From Hysterangium stoloniferum (taxonomy: Eukaryota > Basidiomycota > Agaricomycetes > Hysterangiales > Hysterangiaceae): DNA of 64,000 nucleotides. The position numbers were made by a program, and so were the translations under genes. Shown piece after piece: positions 31,116 through 44,693 of the stretch (positions within the stretch are counted from its first letter, which is position 1; every line of letters starts with the position of its first letter). The notes beneath the pieces were generated by a model, which ran no database searches, was not told the origin of the DNA, and saw only the letters and a program-made list of their open reading frames with translations. The stretch covers positions 372,001-436,000 of the forward strand of contig WHVD01000069.1 in assembly GCA_015178975.1 (NCBI GenBank), given 5' to 3'.

Positions 31116-33942
31116 TCACCTGAATTGAAAAGCCCGTAGTTGGGCTATATGATCGGTTTTCCCGGTACTCGAATTGTCTGAAATCACTTGACTCGATGAA
31201 CTCGATAGATCTGGATTATTTCCCCTTCTTTCGTGACTGCCCCGTGAATCTGGCGTAAGGTTTCTAGAAGCCATGTTTAGTTGACCTGTTTCGGATTGAA
31301 CTGATATAAGGGGATGTTCTTTTGGCCGTGGTTGTCTTAAGATACCTCTGTTGTTCGGCACGCTTTCGCGTCTTCTCTTGGGAACACGGCCTGTTACCTT
31401 TGGAACCCGATTCAGGGTTATTTATCAGCCCCACAATAGATGAATATTTTGGAACCGCTTACCTTGCCTTTCCCCTGCGCAATAACTACAAGAGGAGGTC
31501 CTCTCGACTGAACGGTAGCATTAGAAAACTTTTTCGCCCATCCAGCTGCTACAAGTCTCTGTCTTTCTTCAAGCTGTGTATCTGCCTCCAACTGTGCTTC
31601 ATGATCGTCGACAATATCATCTGATGCCACACCACCATCATGCGTGATAGGATTCCTTCTCCCCGTGATAAGACTGCTCGACGAAGTTTTTTCGGCATCG
31701 CTCGCAGTACTCTCGATGAAAATGTCCTGTAAATCAACAGTGAATACGTCCTGTATAGAGCGTTGCGGTTGCTGAATGTCACCGTTCGAAAAAGGCAGCA
31801 TACTATTCAGTTCCTGATCCACCTCGATTGTTTTTACTTCAGCATATCGTTTCTTCACCCCCTTTTTCAGTGATATCGTAGGAGGACTTGTGATCCTTCC
31901 ATCCGAACTATTCGAGGGGGAAAATCCAAGGCACAACTTTAGGATTGGTTCAGTTGTTGGAAGGTCCTCGTGCTTTGCAGGGGTAAATATTATAGCATCA
32001 TTTTCGAACGGAGAGCGCTTGGCACATCTCCGTAATTGAAGCGGAGAGGAAAGGTTATCCGGTGTAACTGGTCTCCCTGGGCTGGAAACGGTGGTTTGTA
32101 GCCGTTGCGGGCTAGAAAATATAGGACTAATATAGCCTTCCTCTTGCTCTACTAGATGTGCATCTCCGTTGTCGACTATTAACGACGCCATATCATCCTC
32201 CATATCCTCCAGTTCTTCCAGTTCTTCCAGATTTTCCTTGTCATCATCAAAAGGTACTTCGATGTGAGGTTTTAAAGAGGGAGTGACAGGTTGCGTAGAT
32301 GAGAAGAATTTACTGCGCATTTCTGTTTTTTCAAGTCTGTTATCCACCGATTTTGACCTCTTGGAGAAAGCTTCTCGGTCGTATTCTTCGGCAAGTGTTC
32401 GCTTCCCACTAGCATGACCTACTTGTGCCGCTCTCCTCGCTGTGGATGTAATTGCAGACTTGGCAACCGTCAGCTCTCGAGATTGTTTGTCTAAAAAATC
32501 ATAAATAATGTTTTCATCAACGATAACAAAAGTTACAGACTGAAATATTGTAGTAATGTTCCTTTTATATGCATCCCGTTTTCACTCTGAGGTACGTCGT
32601 GCCTATTCTCGTCAATAGAAGAGAGCGGTTGGGGTCGTGCCGGACGTATGTTTGGTTGATAAGTTGGCAAAATGTCGACCATGGGCTTATAGGAAATTGG
32701 ATCGACATCTCCCCGAGCGATGCCGCGTGCCAAGTCACGATCAATATGACTGGTAGAAGCTATTCAGATAAATGCTGATATAAAAACGTAATGAATACGT
32801 ACCCTCCTACGAACTTTTCACGCTCCTCATCCCAAGTCAATGCGTCCGGTTCCGAAAGGTAAACTATTTCTTCTTTCGACGGATCCCAGACTCGCTGATG
32901 CAAAAATCCCAGTTCCGCCATCCTCATCCTGGCTTGCCAATCATTTTCAACTATTTTGCCGTCCATTTTGAGAGCCCGCAGGGCTTTCTCAACTGTGCCC
33001 CATCTTCTCAAATACTTCGAAGCAGTCTTTAACCCGACACCCCGGACGCCTTCTATATAATCACATCCACTCAACATGGCGCACTCCCTAAGCTCCTTCA
33101 CACCCCATCCATGCAGGGGAAGGTCTGCGGGGGAGTTGGATGCAATTGTGTCCGCGCTGATTAGCGTACAGGTCGCAGTTGCAGAGTCAAGCTTCAGAAG
33201 AAGTAAACGTGTGCCGAAGATCAGCAAGTCTGAATCTTCTGTGAGAACGCCATCCACGATACCGGTGTATTCAAGGTAGAATAGTTGAGCATCCGCTTCG
33301 TATGGCGCTACGATGTAGGGTATCTGCTCAGCACGAAGGGCCTGTCAAGGTTCAGTTCAGCAAAAGGTCAACGTATTGGATAGGTTGCACCTTGATGAAT
33401 TGATAGGCCATTTGTGGAGTGATATCGACACACTTCGCATAGTGTTCTCGTGCTTGGGTATGTTTTCCTTGTTTTGACAACGTAGTCGCCAATTCGAGAT
33501 TATGATCACGTTTACTGAAAAAAAAAGGCAGCGTCAATTCCGGGGTTTGTCAATAAGTAAGCTTTTCGGACCGTTTCCGTTCAACTTCGGTTCCTTTTTT
33601 CGCGGGAAGAGGACCTCCGTCAAAGACAATGTACGGCCTTATGTTGTAATATTGAAGCAATCGAACGCGATTCAGGGCATATTGAACATATCTAACATAA
33701 ATTTAAATGGTGAGTTCTATAACGCAAAACCCTTGAGAGATACGGAGGAGTATACTGTCTTACAGGTATACGGACACTCACTTCGTTGTTGCCTTTCCTG
33801 TAACCACCTCGGGCGCACATGTATAGGCACCACGATGAAGCCAGACATAAGCATCAACTGCAATCGTCTTCCCGGAAAGTTCTGACAGGTGTATGGGTTT
33901 CTGAACTGATTTGAGAAGAGGGAGAAGCCCAGATATTCCCAT
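31116..33942 (-). CDS. EXO1: Exonuclease 1 (Rad2/XPG family 5'-3' exonuclease)
   Basis: EXO1 resects DNA 5' to 3' in mismatch repair and double-strand-break repair in the nucleus. The frame starts MGISGLLPLLKSVQKPIHLS at 33942. Across several short introns it shows the N domain (TIAVDAYVWLHRGAY), YIVFDGGPLPAKKGTEVERK, the I domain (PYEADAQLFYLEYTGIVDG, LTEDSDLLIFGT), and the helix-hairpin-helix SGCDYIEGVRGVGLKTA. All catalytic acidic residues of the family are in place. The long C-terminal half is disordered and acidic. It contains RSKFF (32303-32317), which fits the MLH1-interacting MIP box, and ends QLRAFQFR. An in-frame ATG lies 7 codons upstream (33963), but the conserved family start is MGI. 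Exon-intron borders in the C-terminal half are approximate. Confidence 0.93.
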
Positions 33943-34094
33943 CAGTCTGAACGCATTAAACAAGCGTGGTATTCCGACAATAATATAGTAAGTACCACAG
34001 ATTATGGGGGGGTTGATGTATCCCGGAAGTAACGGTAAGGTCCGACGAGGAAGAAGAGTGTGGATCCCTGTTGCAAGTTACCCGGATTTATTGC

Positions 34095-34127
34095 GACAGA
34101 CGCGATACGTGACAGACGCGATCTGTC
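34095..34127. promoter_or_regulatory. Duplicated GACAGACGCGAT element upstream of EXO1
   Basis: GACAGACGCGAT occurs at 34095-34106 and 34111-34122. The second copy forms a palindrome with CTGTC. It lies ~155-185 bp upstream of the EXO1 start. ACGCGA differs from the MluI cell-cycle box ACGCGT by one base, so MBF-like control is possible but unproven. Confidence 0.35.
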
Positions 34128-34568
34128 ACGCTCGGTAAATATTCACCCCCGGCCCATTTGCGCTATCCTAATATTTTATGAATGATCTACTGTTGTGTCC
34201 AAATAATTCATCTTATATATTATTTGAGATATGTCCAGAAATATTCGAACCATGTCGTCAATACCTTCCACAATGTATTTCAATCTTTCACAACGGGTGA
34301 CTCGAGGCTCCACAAATGTTGCTTAGCCAGGACCAAATTCATCGTGTTACGCCTCCCGTAGTCTTATTAAAATATACAAGTCAGCAATTCATATGCACAA
34401 GGGTGATTCTGTGGAGGTCACACCAGAATGAATACTTTCGCAAGATGACTCTCACATAGTCATAAAAGAGGACATGGTTTATTCCGTGCATAACGGTATT
34501 GACATACATGCATAGCGTCCCCAACCACCAGCAAAGACGACGACAACGCGGTGCTGAATGCGTAACCA

Positions 34569-35248
<680 letters not shown>

Positions 35249-35298
35249 CTAAGCTCAAGGTAAATAACATGACAAGAAGTAAAACTACGAATGTTATA

Positions 35299-38200
35299 TT
35301 AACTCTGCTGCGCACGCCTTGCCATCTGCAACACATGTTAATCCTGTGAATTCTGCTAAACACACTAATATAACTCACTAAGGACGCCAGGTCCATTTGT
35401 CCAGGCGCAGCAGGAGGGGGCTTCACAGTTCCAGGCCGAGTACTGGAACCAGCAACTGGCGGTCGTGAAACCGACGGTATTGGAGGCTTCCCACCAATCT
35501 TTGGGGCAGGTTTGGCTGCAATTGGCGGACCGGGTTTGGGCTTCGCAGCAATCGGCGGCGGTGGTTTACCACCACCTAACGAGGACGAAGGCCGGGAATT
35601 TGATGGACTGTTATCGGTTGCCGAAGGCTGCTTCTTCCAAGGCGTTGAAGATCCATTCGCAGGAGCCATTCCGGGAAATACGGATATCGGCTTTGCAGAT
35701 GGGTTAGCAGACGTAGGGCCGGGTGTGACGACAGGTTTGGGAGCACTTGGGGGAGCACGCTGTACTTGGCGTGGTGGTGGAGGTGGGGTAGGTGCTGGAG
35801 CAGCTTTCGGAACAAGTTCAAGATAGTTATTGGGAGCCCAGGCTTCCTCAGAACCTCGTTTCACTTGCCACCAGCCTAAACAAATGCGGGTGTCAAATCA
35901 GCGTTAAAATATGGAATCTCAATAGAGACTAACCGTTATCATCCTTCTCAATCAATTGCACGACATCGCCTTTCTTCAACGACATTTCACCTTCTTGCCC
36001 CGCGAAATCGTACTTGGCACGGTACATCTCAACATCGGGCTCATTGCGTGCGGGTGGCGGCGGCGGCGGCGGCGGAGGAGGAGGAGGAGGAGGAGGCACA
36101 GACCTACCGCTTGCGGCCGGTGTGTTGCGTGTATTGTTAGAGGGTATCGAAGGTTGGGGCTTCGCAGCAGATGCAACAACAGGTTTAGGTATCGCTGCTG
36201 GCGTCGAATTACCAGGTAACGGCTGAGCTGCAGGCTTAGGTCTCGCAACAGGTGCTGGCTTGGGCTTCTAAAAACTATTGTCAGACGGTTAATATGCAAC
36301 CTGTAAATAAACCCTTGCCGCATCCGAAGGTCCGCCCTTCCGCAATAGTTTCCCTTGGGTAATGGGACGAACGATGCCTGGTTTCCGTTTTGCAGGAGGT
36401 CGACTAACGCTATTCGGAGGTTCGCCGGATGGGACGTGTATTGTGTGGCTCTTGTATTGATCATCCTTTTGAATAGCCTCGTCCTTCTGCACTTTGATAG
36501 TCGCTTTCTTGTCCTTCTTTTTCGAATACTCAATTCTAGGTATTAATAAAGGTCAAGTCTGATACGTCAGCTGGTAAAGACCAGACTCACACCGGGCCAA
36601 CGAGAAGGGATATACTCGCTTGTGTCAATGTTAGCAGACTAGTAGCCAACTCGGTCTTGAAATAGCAGCTAATAATAGGGTCGCCTTCTTCAGAAGCTGT
36701 GGCATTGATAGCCAGCCAATCGTCCCGTAAGTTCGACATGCTGATAGATTTAATTGTTACTAAAGGTATCTTGCGGTCTATCGTAGTCTGTTGTTGACCA
36801 CCGTGAACGGCAATGACGGCAAGGTAAAACGCTTTTTCAGTCTACAGATGTCGATGAGATTGAATCAGCACAATCAATGAATTACGCACCACAATAATGA
36901 ACCGAGGACTCGGTTTACTCGATCGACCAAACTTCGAGACTAATAACTGTCCACGAGCGCTAAATGCTACCTCTTCCGCTGATATAAGGAATGAATAACT
37001 TTGTCATTACGCAACTGAGCAAATAACTTACATCCTATGCCACAAGCGGACTTTAACATCTCTCCGAACGCCTCTTTGTTCTTCCCGCCAACGTCCAAAT
37101 AATCACCTGCGAATCGTCTATAACTTAGTAGACTGAAACGACGGCGCTCCTTTCGTCCAGCGAGAATTTGATGACCGTAATCTCGCACTTGGGCATAGAC
37201 GATTGCCTCTTTATTGTTCTTCCAGAAGCGTTGGATACGAGTAGCACATTCATTCTTGTATCGTAGATAATTGCGGAAGGCGCGCTGAATCCGTGCAGCC
37301 ATGTTGTGCCAATATCGATCTCGCATGGTCTCCAGAGCAAATAGCTGCATTGCGAGTTGATTAGTAGCAGAGGAGACGAATCAATCATACGTACTGTTTC
37401 AGGGTTCTTGATAAACGCCTTTGTGACACCCATTTGCCACTCCTCCTTTGCAATGCCTGTATCATTGAGAATCTTTTCACAGCCAGACCGTGCATCACCT
37501 TGCCAGATATATTCACCGGCATAGGAAGTTGCGGGTGACAAGAGATAGAACCTGCGCAACCTCATCAGCAAATACACCACAAAGAAGTAAATACTACATA
37601 CCGCTCCACCATTTTTTCGAATGTATTTCGATACGCAAATCCAGCGCGACGTACCCGAATATTCTCCTGTAACCCGAGGTATTTGATCTGATGCAGAATT
37701 GCCTTATTATCATACTCAGTCGAGCTACGATTCTGATTAGGCTTTATGGTACGGATATAGGATGGCTGAGCACGCATGAGATTCTCCACCAATGCACCGG
37801 CTGATGACTTTACCCCGAAATAAAAAACACTTTAAAAAAACAAAACTTGAAGAAAATGAGCTAGTCCAGGTTCGCACCTTGATCTTGTCACCGGCGGTCG
37901 GCGGCCGCTTCTTGCTATTGGGATCAGGGCGATCGGAGAAGAGGCCTTGTAGAAACGCATTGGAGCTTCCTGCAGCTAGGTCCAACAGATCTTTGATCAA
38001 AGCGTCTTTGTTCTTGTCCGTCATGCCTGGAATATCATACATTACATCCCCAGCGTAATGTCGCACCAGGAACTGAGATCCACGGGGATCAAAGTGTGGG
38101 TTTGAAGATAGTGCGGAAAGACGCTGTACGAAGCTGTTGTCAGCAGCGGCAGGATCAGCGTGTGCGGTGGCACAAGCATCATTGAGTGCAGCGAATATGC

Positions 38201-40296
38201 CTGGTGGGCGTTTCTCCTCAATGAGATCGCAAACAATCTAGGAAATAAGCGTTGAGACATGGGTCAGAGTAAAAATTGTGTACTTAGTCACCTTGTTGTT
38301 GAAATAATTGATGGGCGTCCATTTGATCTTTTCCCGGACGTACTCTTCTTGTTCTGTCTTCAAAGTAAGCTCGATGAATATCTGTTGGAGTTTCTCGTTG
38401 ACATAGTTGATACATAGCTGCTCGAAGCTGTTGTTCTAGGGCGATTTTAGTAATCGTCACTTGAATACAGTAGTAGAAGTATACCTGGAAGATCTGATAG
38501 AAAAAAAAAAGATGTTGAACACAAAGGGGGAAAAGGAGATGAGGCCAAAAACGACTTACTTCGAAACCAAATATATCTAAGGAAGCGACGTCAGCGTGGG
38601 TTCTGACTCAAGTTGGCTAAAAGTACATGAAACGTACCCTGTTCAAGCATAGATATTTAGAATATTAATACGCACGCAGGAAGATCGAAAACATGGTACA
38701 TACTAAAATCCCAATTAACCTGGCATGTGCCTGCCGAGGCTTCATGCTGACATTGATTCTGGAAACAATCCATTCGAATAAATTATTATAAATAGCCTTG
38801 GCAAGTGCATCTCGTCCAGAACTTGCTTGGGCGGGATTGAGTGGGACATCATAAACAGAACCTATATGACAGATTAGTGAGAATACAAGGGACAGTGTAG
38901 ACGGGATCTACCTCGCCGTCCTCCACGTTGCGTCTCCACGACCCTGGCTGTCATCACTTTCTCTACTTGGGCAGCATCCACTTCGAGCAGATAAGCCACG
39001 AATTCGGTGACGGAAGAATCCGAAACCTGGACAAGGTTACAATCCAGTAGCAATGTGAAGGGAGCAAAATCATACTTGAGAGTTGCCATCGTCGTTTTCG
39101 TCAAACTGAATGTTGCCTAGCCAAAGAATACCGGCAAGCATCCGATATATTTGTGATTGTTCTTCTGCAGATAGCCCAATGATTTGCATCGCTTTCTGTA
39201 GCAATCACATTAGTCGCAAAATATGTTCCTTACACCTCGGCTTACATTAGTCTCTGCAAAATCCTCTGTGTCGTCGATACCAGCAACTTGGAGGCAGTTA
39301 CTTCGACTGGTATAGGCATATGCTTCGGGACCCTGAATACCAAACGTTTCTTGTTTGGGATTAGTCGTGGTAGTGGTCCTCAAGAAAATTGATACGTACC
39401 CCGTTGTTCATCAGAGGCACCCTTGGTAAATTGGTAAAATATATGGAAGTCACGTTCGTTCTCGATTTGACCAACAACTCGACCTTTCTCTAGGAGATAG
39501 TTTGTGATCTGTGCGCCTACCGGTTCGCCCTGTTCGTTGAACATGATCTCCAGGTATTTCCCATGGCGACTCGAGTTGTTATTCCGCAATGTCTTAGCGC
39601 ACCCAAAGCTTTCCAAGAGAGGATTGGTAGCAAGTACCATCTCTTTGATCTGTTGGATATCACCATGGCCTGTGCCTGACCCTGATACAGCTGCGATGTA
39701 CTGCATTATTCGCTTAGCAGCTTCGGTCTTGCCTGCGCCTGACTCGCCCGAGATAATAACACATTGATTCTCATGGTAAGCTTGCATATTATAGTATGCT
39801 GATTCGGCAATTGCGAAGACATGTGGTGTCATTTCGAGTCTGTTCTTGCCGCGGTACGACGCGAGGATTGTATCGGTGTAGATACCAAGATCTGCAATCG
39901 GTTTGAGCCAATGGAATAAGATGTATATCGGGCATTGTGTACCTTTGAAAGGGTTGACAGAAATTAGCACTGATCCAATGTAGGTATATATTTCGCCGTT
40001 AGTCCAACGCTTCTGCAAGTTCTCATTTACGCTTTCATTGGATATCGTGGTGAGGAGGGTCATATCTGATACACCGACTTGTTTCTTCTTGAATCCTTCT
40101 TTCCAATCGGCCTTTGAATGGGGTTTTACTAAAGAGTGTCTGCCTATGGCTAATGAACTCACCTTGGCCACCGCTGACTTTCCAGCAGCTTTCTTAGCTG
40201 TAACAGCCACCTTCTTGCCAGCCTTTTTGGAAGGGGCCTAGGAAGATAAGTTATAGGCATGAGAATAGGCAGCTATTAATGATATTTGCCTACCAT
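35299..40296 (-). CDS. MYO1: Class I myosin with IQ, TH1, proline-rich and SH3 domains
   Basis: An actin motor acting at endocytic patches and hyphal tips. Exon 1 holds only the ATG (40294-40296), followed by a 56-nt intron and [20 protein letters not shown]. The motor starts [20 protein letters not shown] and has the P-loop [19 protein letters not shown] and switch [14 protein letters not shown]. Many introns break up the rest (38260-39360). Two IQ-like helices ([24 protein letters not shown]) lie at ~37200-37300, then the TH1 domain. A 14-15 proline run is encoded at 36056-36102, next to the SH3 domain ([39 protein letters not shown]). A long Pro-rich tail ends [14 protein letters not shown] with no clear acidic Arp2/3-binding end, unlike ascomycete homologues. 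Confidence 0.92.
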
Positions 40297-40480
40297 GATG
40301 GTTTAAGACTCTAAGTATGGTTGCTTGGTTGGTATGAATATATGTAGGGTTGGTTGGCCGCAGCCGTGCCGTTATTGGGCGCCTATTAGCTAAGCTCACT
40401 CAGTACAAAAAATTTCTGTGGGATTCGGCAGATTTCCAGGTTTCTTCGACTTTGTTTTTTGACGTTGACTTTAATTCACG
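40297..40480. promoter_or_regulatory. 184-bp divergent promoter region of MYO1 and HSP60
   Basis: Start codons of the two genes face away from each other across 184 bp. The HSP60-proximal half has several TTC/GAA-like triplets (GGATTCGGCAGATTTCC, then GGTTTCTTCGAC at 40419-40450) that loosely resemble a degenerate heat-shock element. The match is imperfect, so this is suggestive only. Confidence 0.4.
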
Positions 40481-42280
40481 ATGCACCATTTAACAAAGAA
40501 GTCTGCTGCTGCTTTGCGTCGCTCTGCTTCCAAAGCGAAGCCCATCCTCGCTCGAGGAGCACACAAGGATGTCAAATTTTCAAACGAAGGTCGTGCTGCC
40601 ATTCTTGCTGGTGTAGATATTCTTGCAAAGGCCGTCAGTGTAACTTTGGGTCCCAAAGGTAGGCATAATATTCTTTATTATAGTAGAAACATGAATTAAT
40701 AGAGGCAACAAGGACGCAACGTCATCATTGAGCAGTCCTTTGGTGGCCCAAAAATCACCAAGGACGGTGTAACTGTAGCTAAAGCCATATCACTCAAGGA
40801 CAAGTTTGAGAACCTCGGTGCTCGTTTGATTCAAGACGTCGCGCAAAAAACCAACGAAACTGCTGGTGATGGTACAACAACCGCGACTGTCCTCGCTCGC
40901 GCAATCTATGCAGAGGGCGTCAAAAATGTCGCTGCAGGCTGCAATCCCATGGATCTTCGTCGAGGTTGCCAGGCTGCAGTCGAGCGTGTCATCGCTTTTC
41001 TTGAAAGCAACAAGAGGAGCATAACCACCTCTGCTGAAATCGCCCAAGTTGCCACCATTTCTGCCAATGGCGACTCCCACGTAGGTGATCTCATTGCTCA
41101 AGCAATGGAAAAGGTCGGAAAGGAGGGTGTTATCACTGTCAAGGAAGGTCGCACAATCGAGGATGAAATTGAAATCACCGAAGGCATGCGTTTCGATCGC
41201 GGCTATATCTCCCCCTACTTCATCACCGACGTCAAGTCCCAAAAGGTCGACTTCGAGAAGCCCTTGATTCTCCTTTCGGAGAAGAAAATATCTCTTCTTC
41301 AGGATATCCTCCCCTCACTCGAAGCTGCCGCTCAAGCCCGCCGACCGCTCCTTATCATCGCCGAAGACGTCGACGGTGAAGCCCTCGCAGCCTGTATCCT
41401 CAACAAGCTCCGTGGCCAGCTCCAGGTGGCCGCCGTCAAAGCCCCCGGTTTCGGAGACAACCGCAAGTCCATCCTCGGTGACCTTGCAATCCTCACAGGC
41501 GGTACCGTCTTCACCGACGAGCTCGACATCAAACTCGAGCGCGCCACACCCGACATGCTCGGCTCGACCGGCTCCGTAACTATCACCAAGGAAGACACCA
41601 TCTTCCTCAACGGCGAAGGCTCCAAGGACTCTATCGCCGCCCGCTGCGAACAGATCCGCGCTGCCATCGCCGACAGCACCACCTCCGACTACGACAAGAC
41701 TAAGCTCCAAGAACGTCTCGCCAAGCTCTCCGGTGGTGTTGCCGTCATTAAAGTCGGTGGCTCCTCCGAGGTCGAAGTTGGCGAAAAGAAAGACCGCTAC
41801 GACGACGCCCTTAACGCAACCCGGGCAGCCGTTGAAGAAGGTATTCTCCCCGGCGGCGGTGTCGCCCTCCTCAAGGCCAGCGTCGTCGCCCTCGAAAACC
41901 TCAAACCCGACAATTTCGACCAACAACTTGGCGTCACCATCATCCGTAATGCACTCACCCGCCCGGCACGCACTATCATCGAGAATGCAGGCGAAGAAGG
42001 GAGCGTCATCGTCGGCAACATTCTCCGCCAATACCGTGACCAATTCGAGTGGGGCTATGACGCTGGCAAGGGCGAGTATGTCAATTTGATTGAGAGGGGT
42101 ATCGTCGACCCGTTGAAGGTCGTCAGGACCGCGTTGGTTGATGCCAGCGGTGTTGCGTCCCTGTTGTATACGAGCGAGGCATGTGTGGTAGAAGCTGAGG
42201 AGAAGCAACCCCCGGCGGGTATGGGTGGTGGAATGGGCGGTATGGGCGGTATGGGAGGCATGGGAGGCATGGGCTTCTAA
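40481..42280 (+). CDS. HSP60: Mitochondrial chaperonin HSP60
   Basis: Two exons (40481-40658, 40713-42280) with a 54-nt intron (GTAGGC...AACAAG) give 581 residues, the usual length. The basic, hydroxylated N-terminus ([20 protein letters not shown]) is a matrix-targeting presequence. GroEL signatures follow: [40 protein letters not shown], the ATP site [45 protein letters not shown] and [20 protein letters not shown]. The C-terminus is the flexible GGM repeat. The splice choice is forced by the conserved LGPKGRNV block. Long open frames antisense to this gene (for example 41315-42355) reflect its GC-rich codons. Confidence 0.97.
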
Positions 42281-42833
42281 GTCAAGGCTGGTGATTGACA
42301 ACATCATCCCTCTCCCTCTGCTCCCTCGTACCACCATCAAAAGCGCCCGTCGCACTCAAAACTGGAGATTCACAGCTTTCCCTCTCCCCCTCGTACATTT
42401 AAACTCCCCTCATTTCTTTAGCATCATCCTGCATTTCTCCCCCAGCCCAACTTAGCAACTCAATCACCCCCACTCCGTCTTCGTACCCTTGTCTTTACAC
42501 ATTCACTTGTATCTTTGATATATTAATAGCGAGATGTTTAGAAGTAGCTGGCTGGATTGCACATTTTTAAAAGTACTATCTATTGATAGCGTGGGGGTTC
42601 TCTGAACTTCACCTTAAAGACGGATCTCGGGTGGCAATACACTTGCTAATATAAATATCTACCACGTACATTCTGAAGTAATGTTTACAGTCGCTATACA
42701 CAATGGTTGCGATTGATACACATTGACAGCGTACCCCAGATCAGCAATGTGCAATTTTCACGACTATCACTAGGGTAAGGACGTGAACTGTGAAGGAGTG
42801 CCAAGGAAGTTCAGCAGAGTTCGTTCAGACATC
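42281..42833. other. Convergent 3' region of HSP60 and TRM6
   Basis: This 553-bp stretch separates two genes ending towards each other and should hold both 3' UTRs. It is CT-rich next to HSP60. I see no further gene. Confidence 0.5.
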
Positions 42834-44693
42834 TTAGCTGACTATCGCCGCCGATGCTGTTGCTGCTACGCTACCATTCTCAGTCTGCATGCGTCTTTTC
42901 TTCGCCGCCCGCGCAGCCTTCCTAGGAAGGTCTGCAGCATTAGCGTTAGGATCATCATATCTACCAAACTCGTCAATGAATACTCATAGCATGACATGGG
43001 GTGAAACACGGACATCTTGATCGCATGTAACAAAAAACCCGCGGTCCCACTGATCGTCATAAGCGGGTGCGTCCTCCCGGGGAGGACCTGGTATTGCCTA
43101 GTCCATGGTTCTGTAACATTCGGCGCTAGATATTGAGGTTTTGCGCGAAGTTTTGTGTGTAGGTCCGCGAGTATCTGTGCGTTTATGTACCGTGTTATAG
43201 TACCGACAGTGTAACAAAGTTAAAAGGTGCATACCTGGATATTGGGATGATGCACAACAATATTAGCACTACCCGCCAGACGAGGTTCTAACGTTTCGAT
43301 GATGGCGTAAGGATCATATTGCGAAGATACGACCAGACTAAATAATGCAATGATAAGTTCATGTATGTAATAAGAAATACAGAAATAACAAGGCACCCAT
43401 CCCATTCTCCTCTGAAAAAGTCCTCCCTCGTCTCATTAAGCTTGTCTTGCCCCCGCTTCCTCTTCTCCATCCGTGAACGCTGCTTTTCATTTTTCGGGAC
43501 GCCTGGCTTTGCATCCTGTGGATAGACTACTTCATAAATCAATGCCTGAGCAACCTTGAGTACACAGTCTCCACTCACCAACGCTCCAATCTTCATCAGT
43601 ATACGCCCAATTCGTAGATCGAAGTACCCCAGCAAAATACGATTCCGGAAAATTCATATGGGTCAAGACATGGTACACAGGTGTTGTTTCGACGTCTCCA
43701 ATAGTAAGCAACCGTCCTTTTCCTACAGTCCGAGGCAGATTAGCTCTAGTGGCCAAAGCAGGATAAATAACACCATACCACCCATTCTTTCCAAGATACC
43801 AGCGACGAGGAGCCCGCCACCGTCGTCGACAACCAGGTACCGTCCACCTGGGTGAATATTTGCCAAGCTAAGCATCTGAGCTGCACGGCATAGAGCGGTT
43901 AGGACATCGAACGGAGAGGGGTAGTCTCACTCACCTAACGCATCAGGTCGTATCTCTCTAACTCGATTAGCATCTTTGGTAAACCAATAATCTGCAACAT
44001 GGTATAATGTCGGTTCAAGTGTAGTGAATGTCTTTGAGTATCTACATTTCCATACTATCAGTAGGGATTCATGAAGTGAAAAGACCCAGTTGACTTTGCT
44101 TCCTTGCGTTTTCTATATTTATGCTTGCTATATTCAGTTTTAAGGGAATAGTTTGCATGCTGCTCGATCTGGGCCTTGATAATGGCATCTGCAGAAGCAT
44201 CCTCCAGTTTTAAAGCCTCAATCTCTGCAGAGGTGAGAGGCTGCACGAATTCGCCGTCGTTAATCAATTCATTCGTGGCATTAGTTTCCTCTGCATGAGA
44301 AGGTCGGAAAATATTAGACTACAATGTAAATATTCGCATACCAAGATCTTCAATTGGCTTTGCAACTTCCACTGCCAGCTCCCTCTTCGTAATCTGGTAT
44401 GTCAAGCCAAATGGCTGCCCAATTAAAGCATTGCCGTAGAATGAGCCAAATTTTCCTAGGTTTATCAATCTACCACCTATCAGCACATAATCTACAATGA
44501 AAAGATGCACTTACGAATTTTCCTTCACCACAATGCTCCTAACTTCAGCATTAGGTAACCTGATCAAAACAGTGTTCCCCGCCTTAATTGATCGATCATC
44601 GACGACAACCACGGACGACTCTTTTATAGCTGACGAGATATTCGCATCGTCAGTGTTGCTGGTGACGTTGGAGGGACCAGCGACAGCGTTCAT
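42834..44693 (-). CDS. TRM6: tRNA (adenine-58-N1)-methyltransferase non-catalytic subunit
   Basis: TRM6 (GCD10) pairs with TRM61 to make m1A58 in tRNA, including initiator tRNA-Met, in the nucleus. The frame starts MNAVAGPSNVTSNTDDANIS. Family blocks follow: VVDDRSIKAGNTVLIRLPNA, KFGSFYGNALIGQPFGLTYQ, the NDGEFVQPLTSAEIEALK segment, YSKHKYRKRKEAK, the Rossmann-like YLVVDDGGGLLVAGILERMG, RLLTIGDVETTPVYHVLTHM, EDFFRGEWDGLVVSSQYDPY, and RTHPLMTISGTAGFLLHAIK near the end. It finishes in a basic KAARAAKKRRM tail, stop at 42834. At least seven short introns are needed. The catalytic SAM motif is degenerate, as expected for this subunit. Confidence 0.9.

Noticed and set aside
41315-42355. 346-codon open frame antisense to HSP60
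   Set aside because: It is the mirror of a GC-rich, highly conserved chaperonin reading frame; its low-complexity His/Thr and Ala/Gly composition and lack of any family match show it is a shadow.
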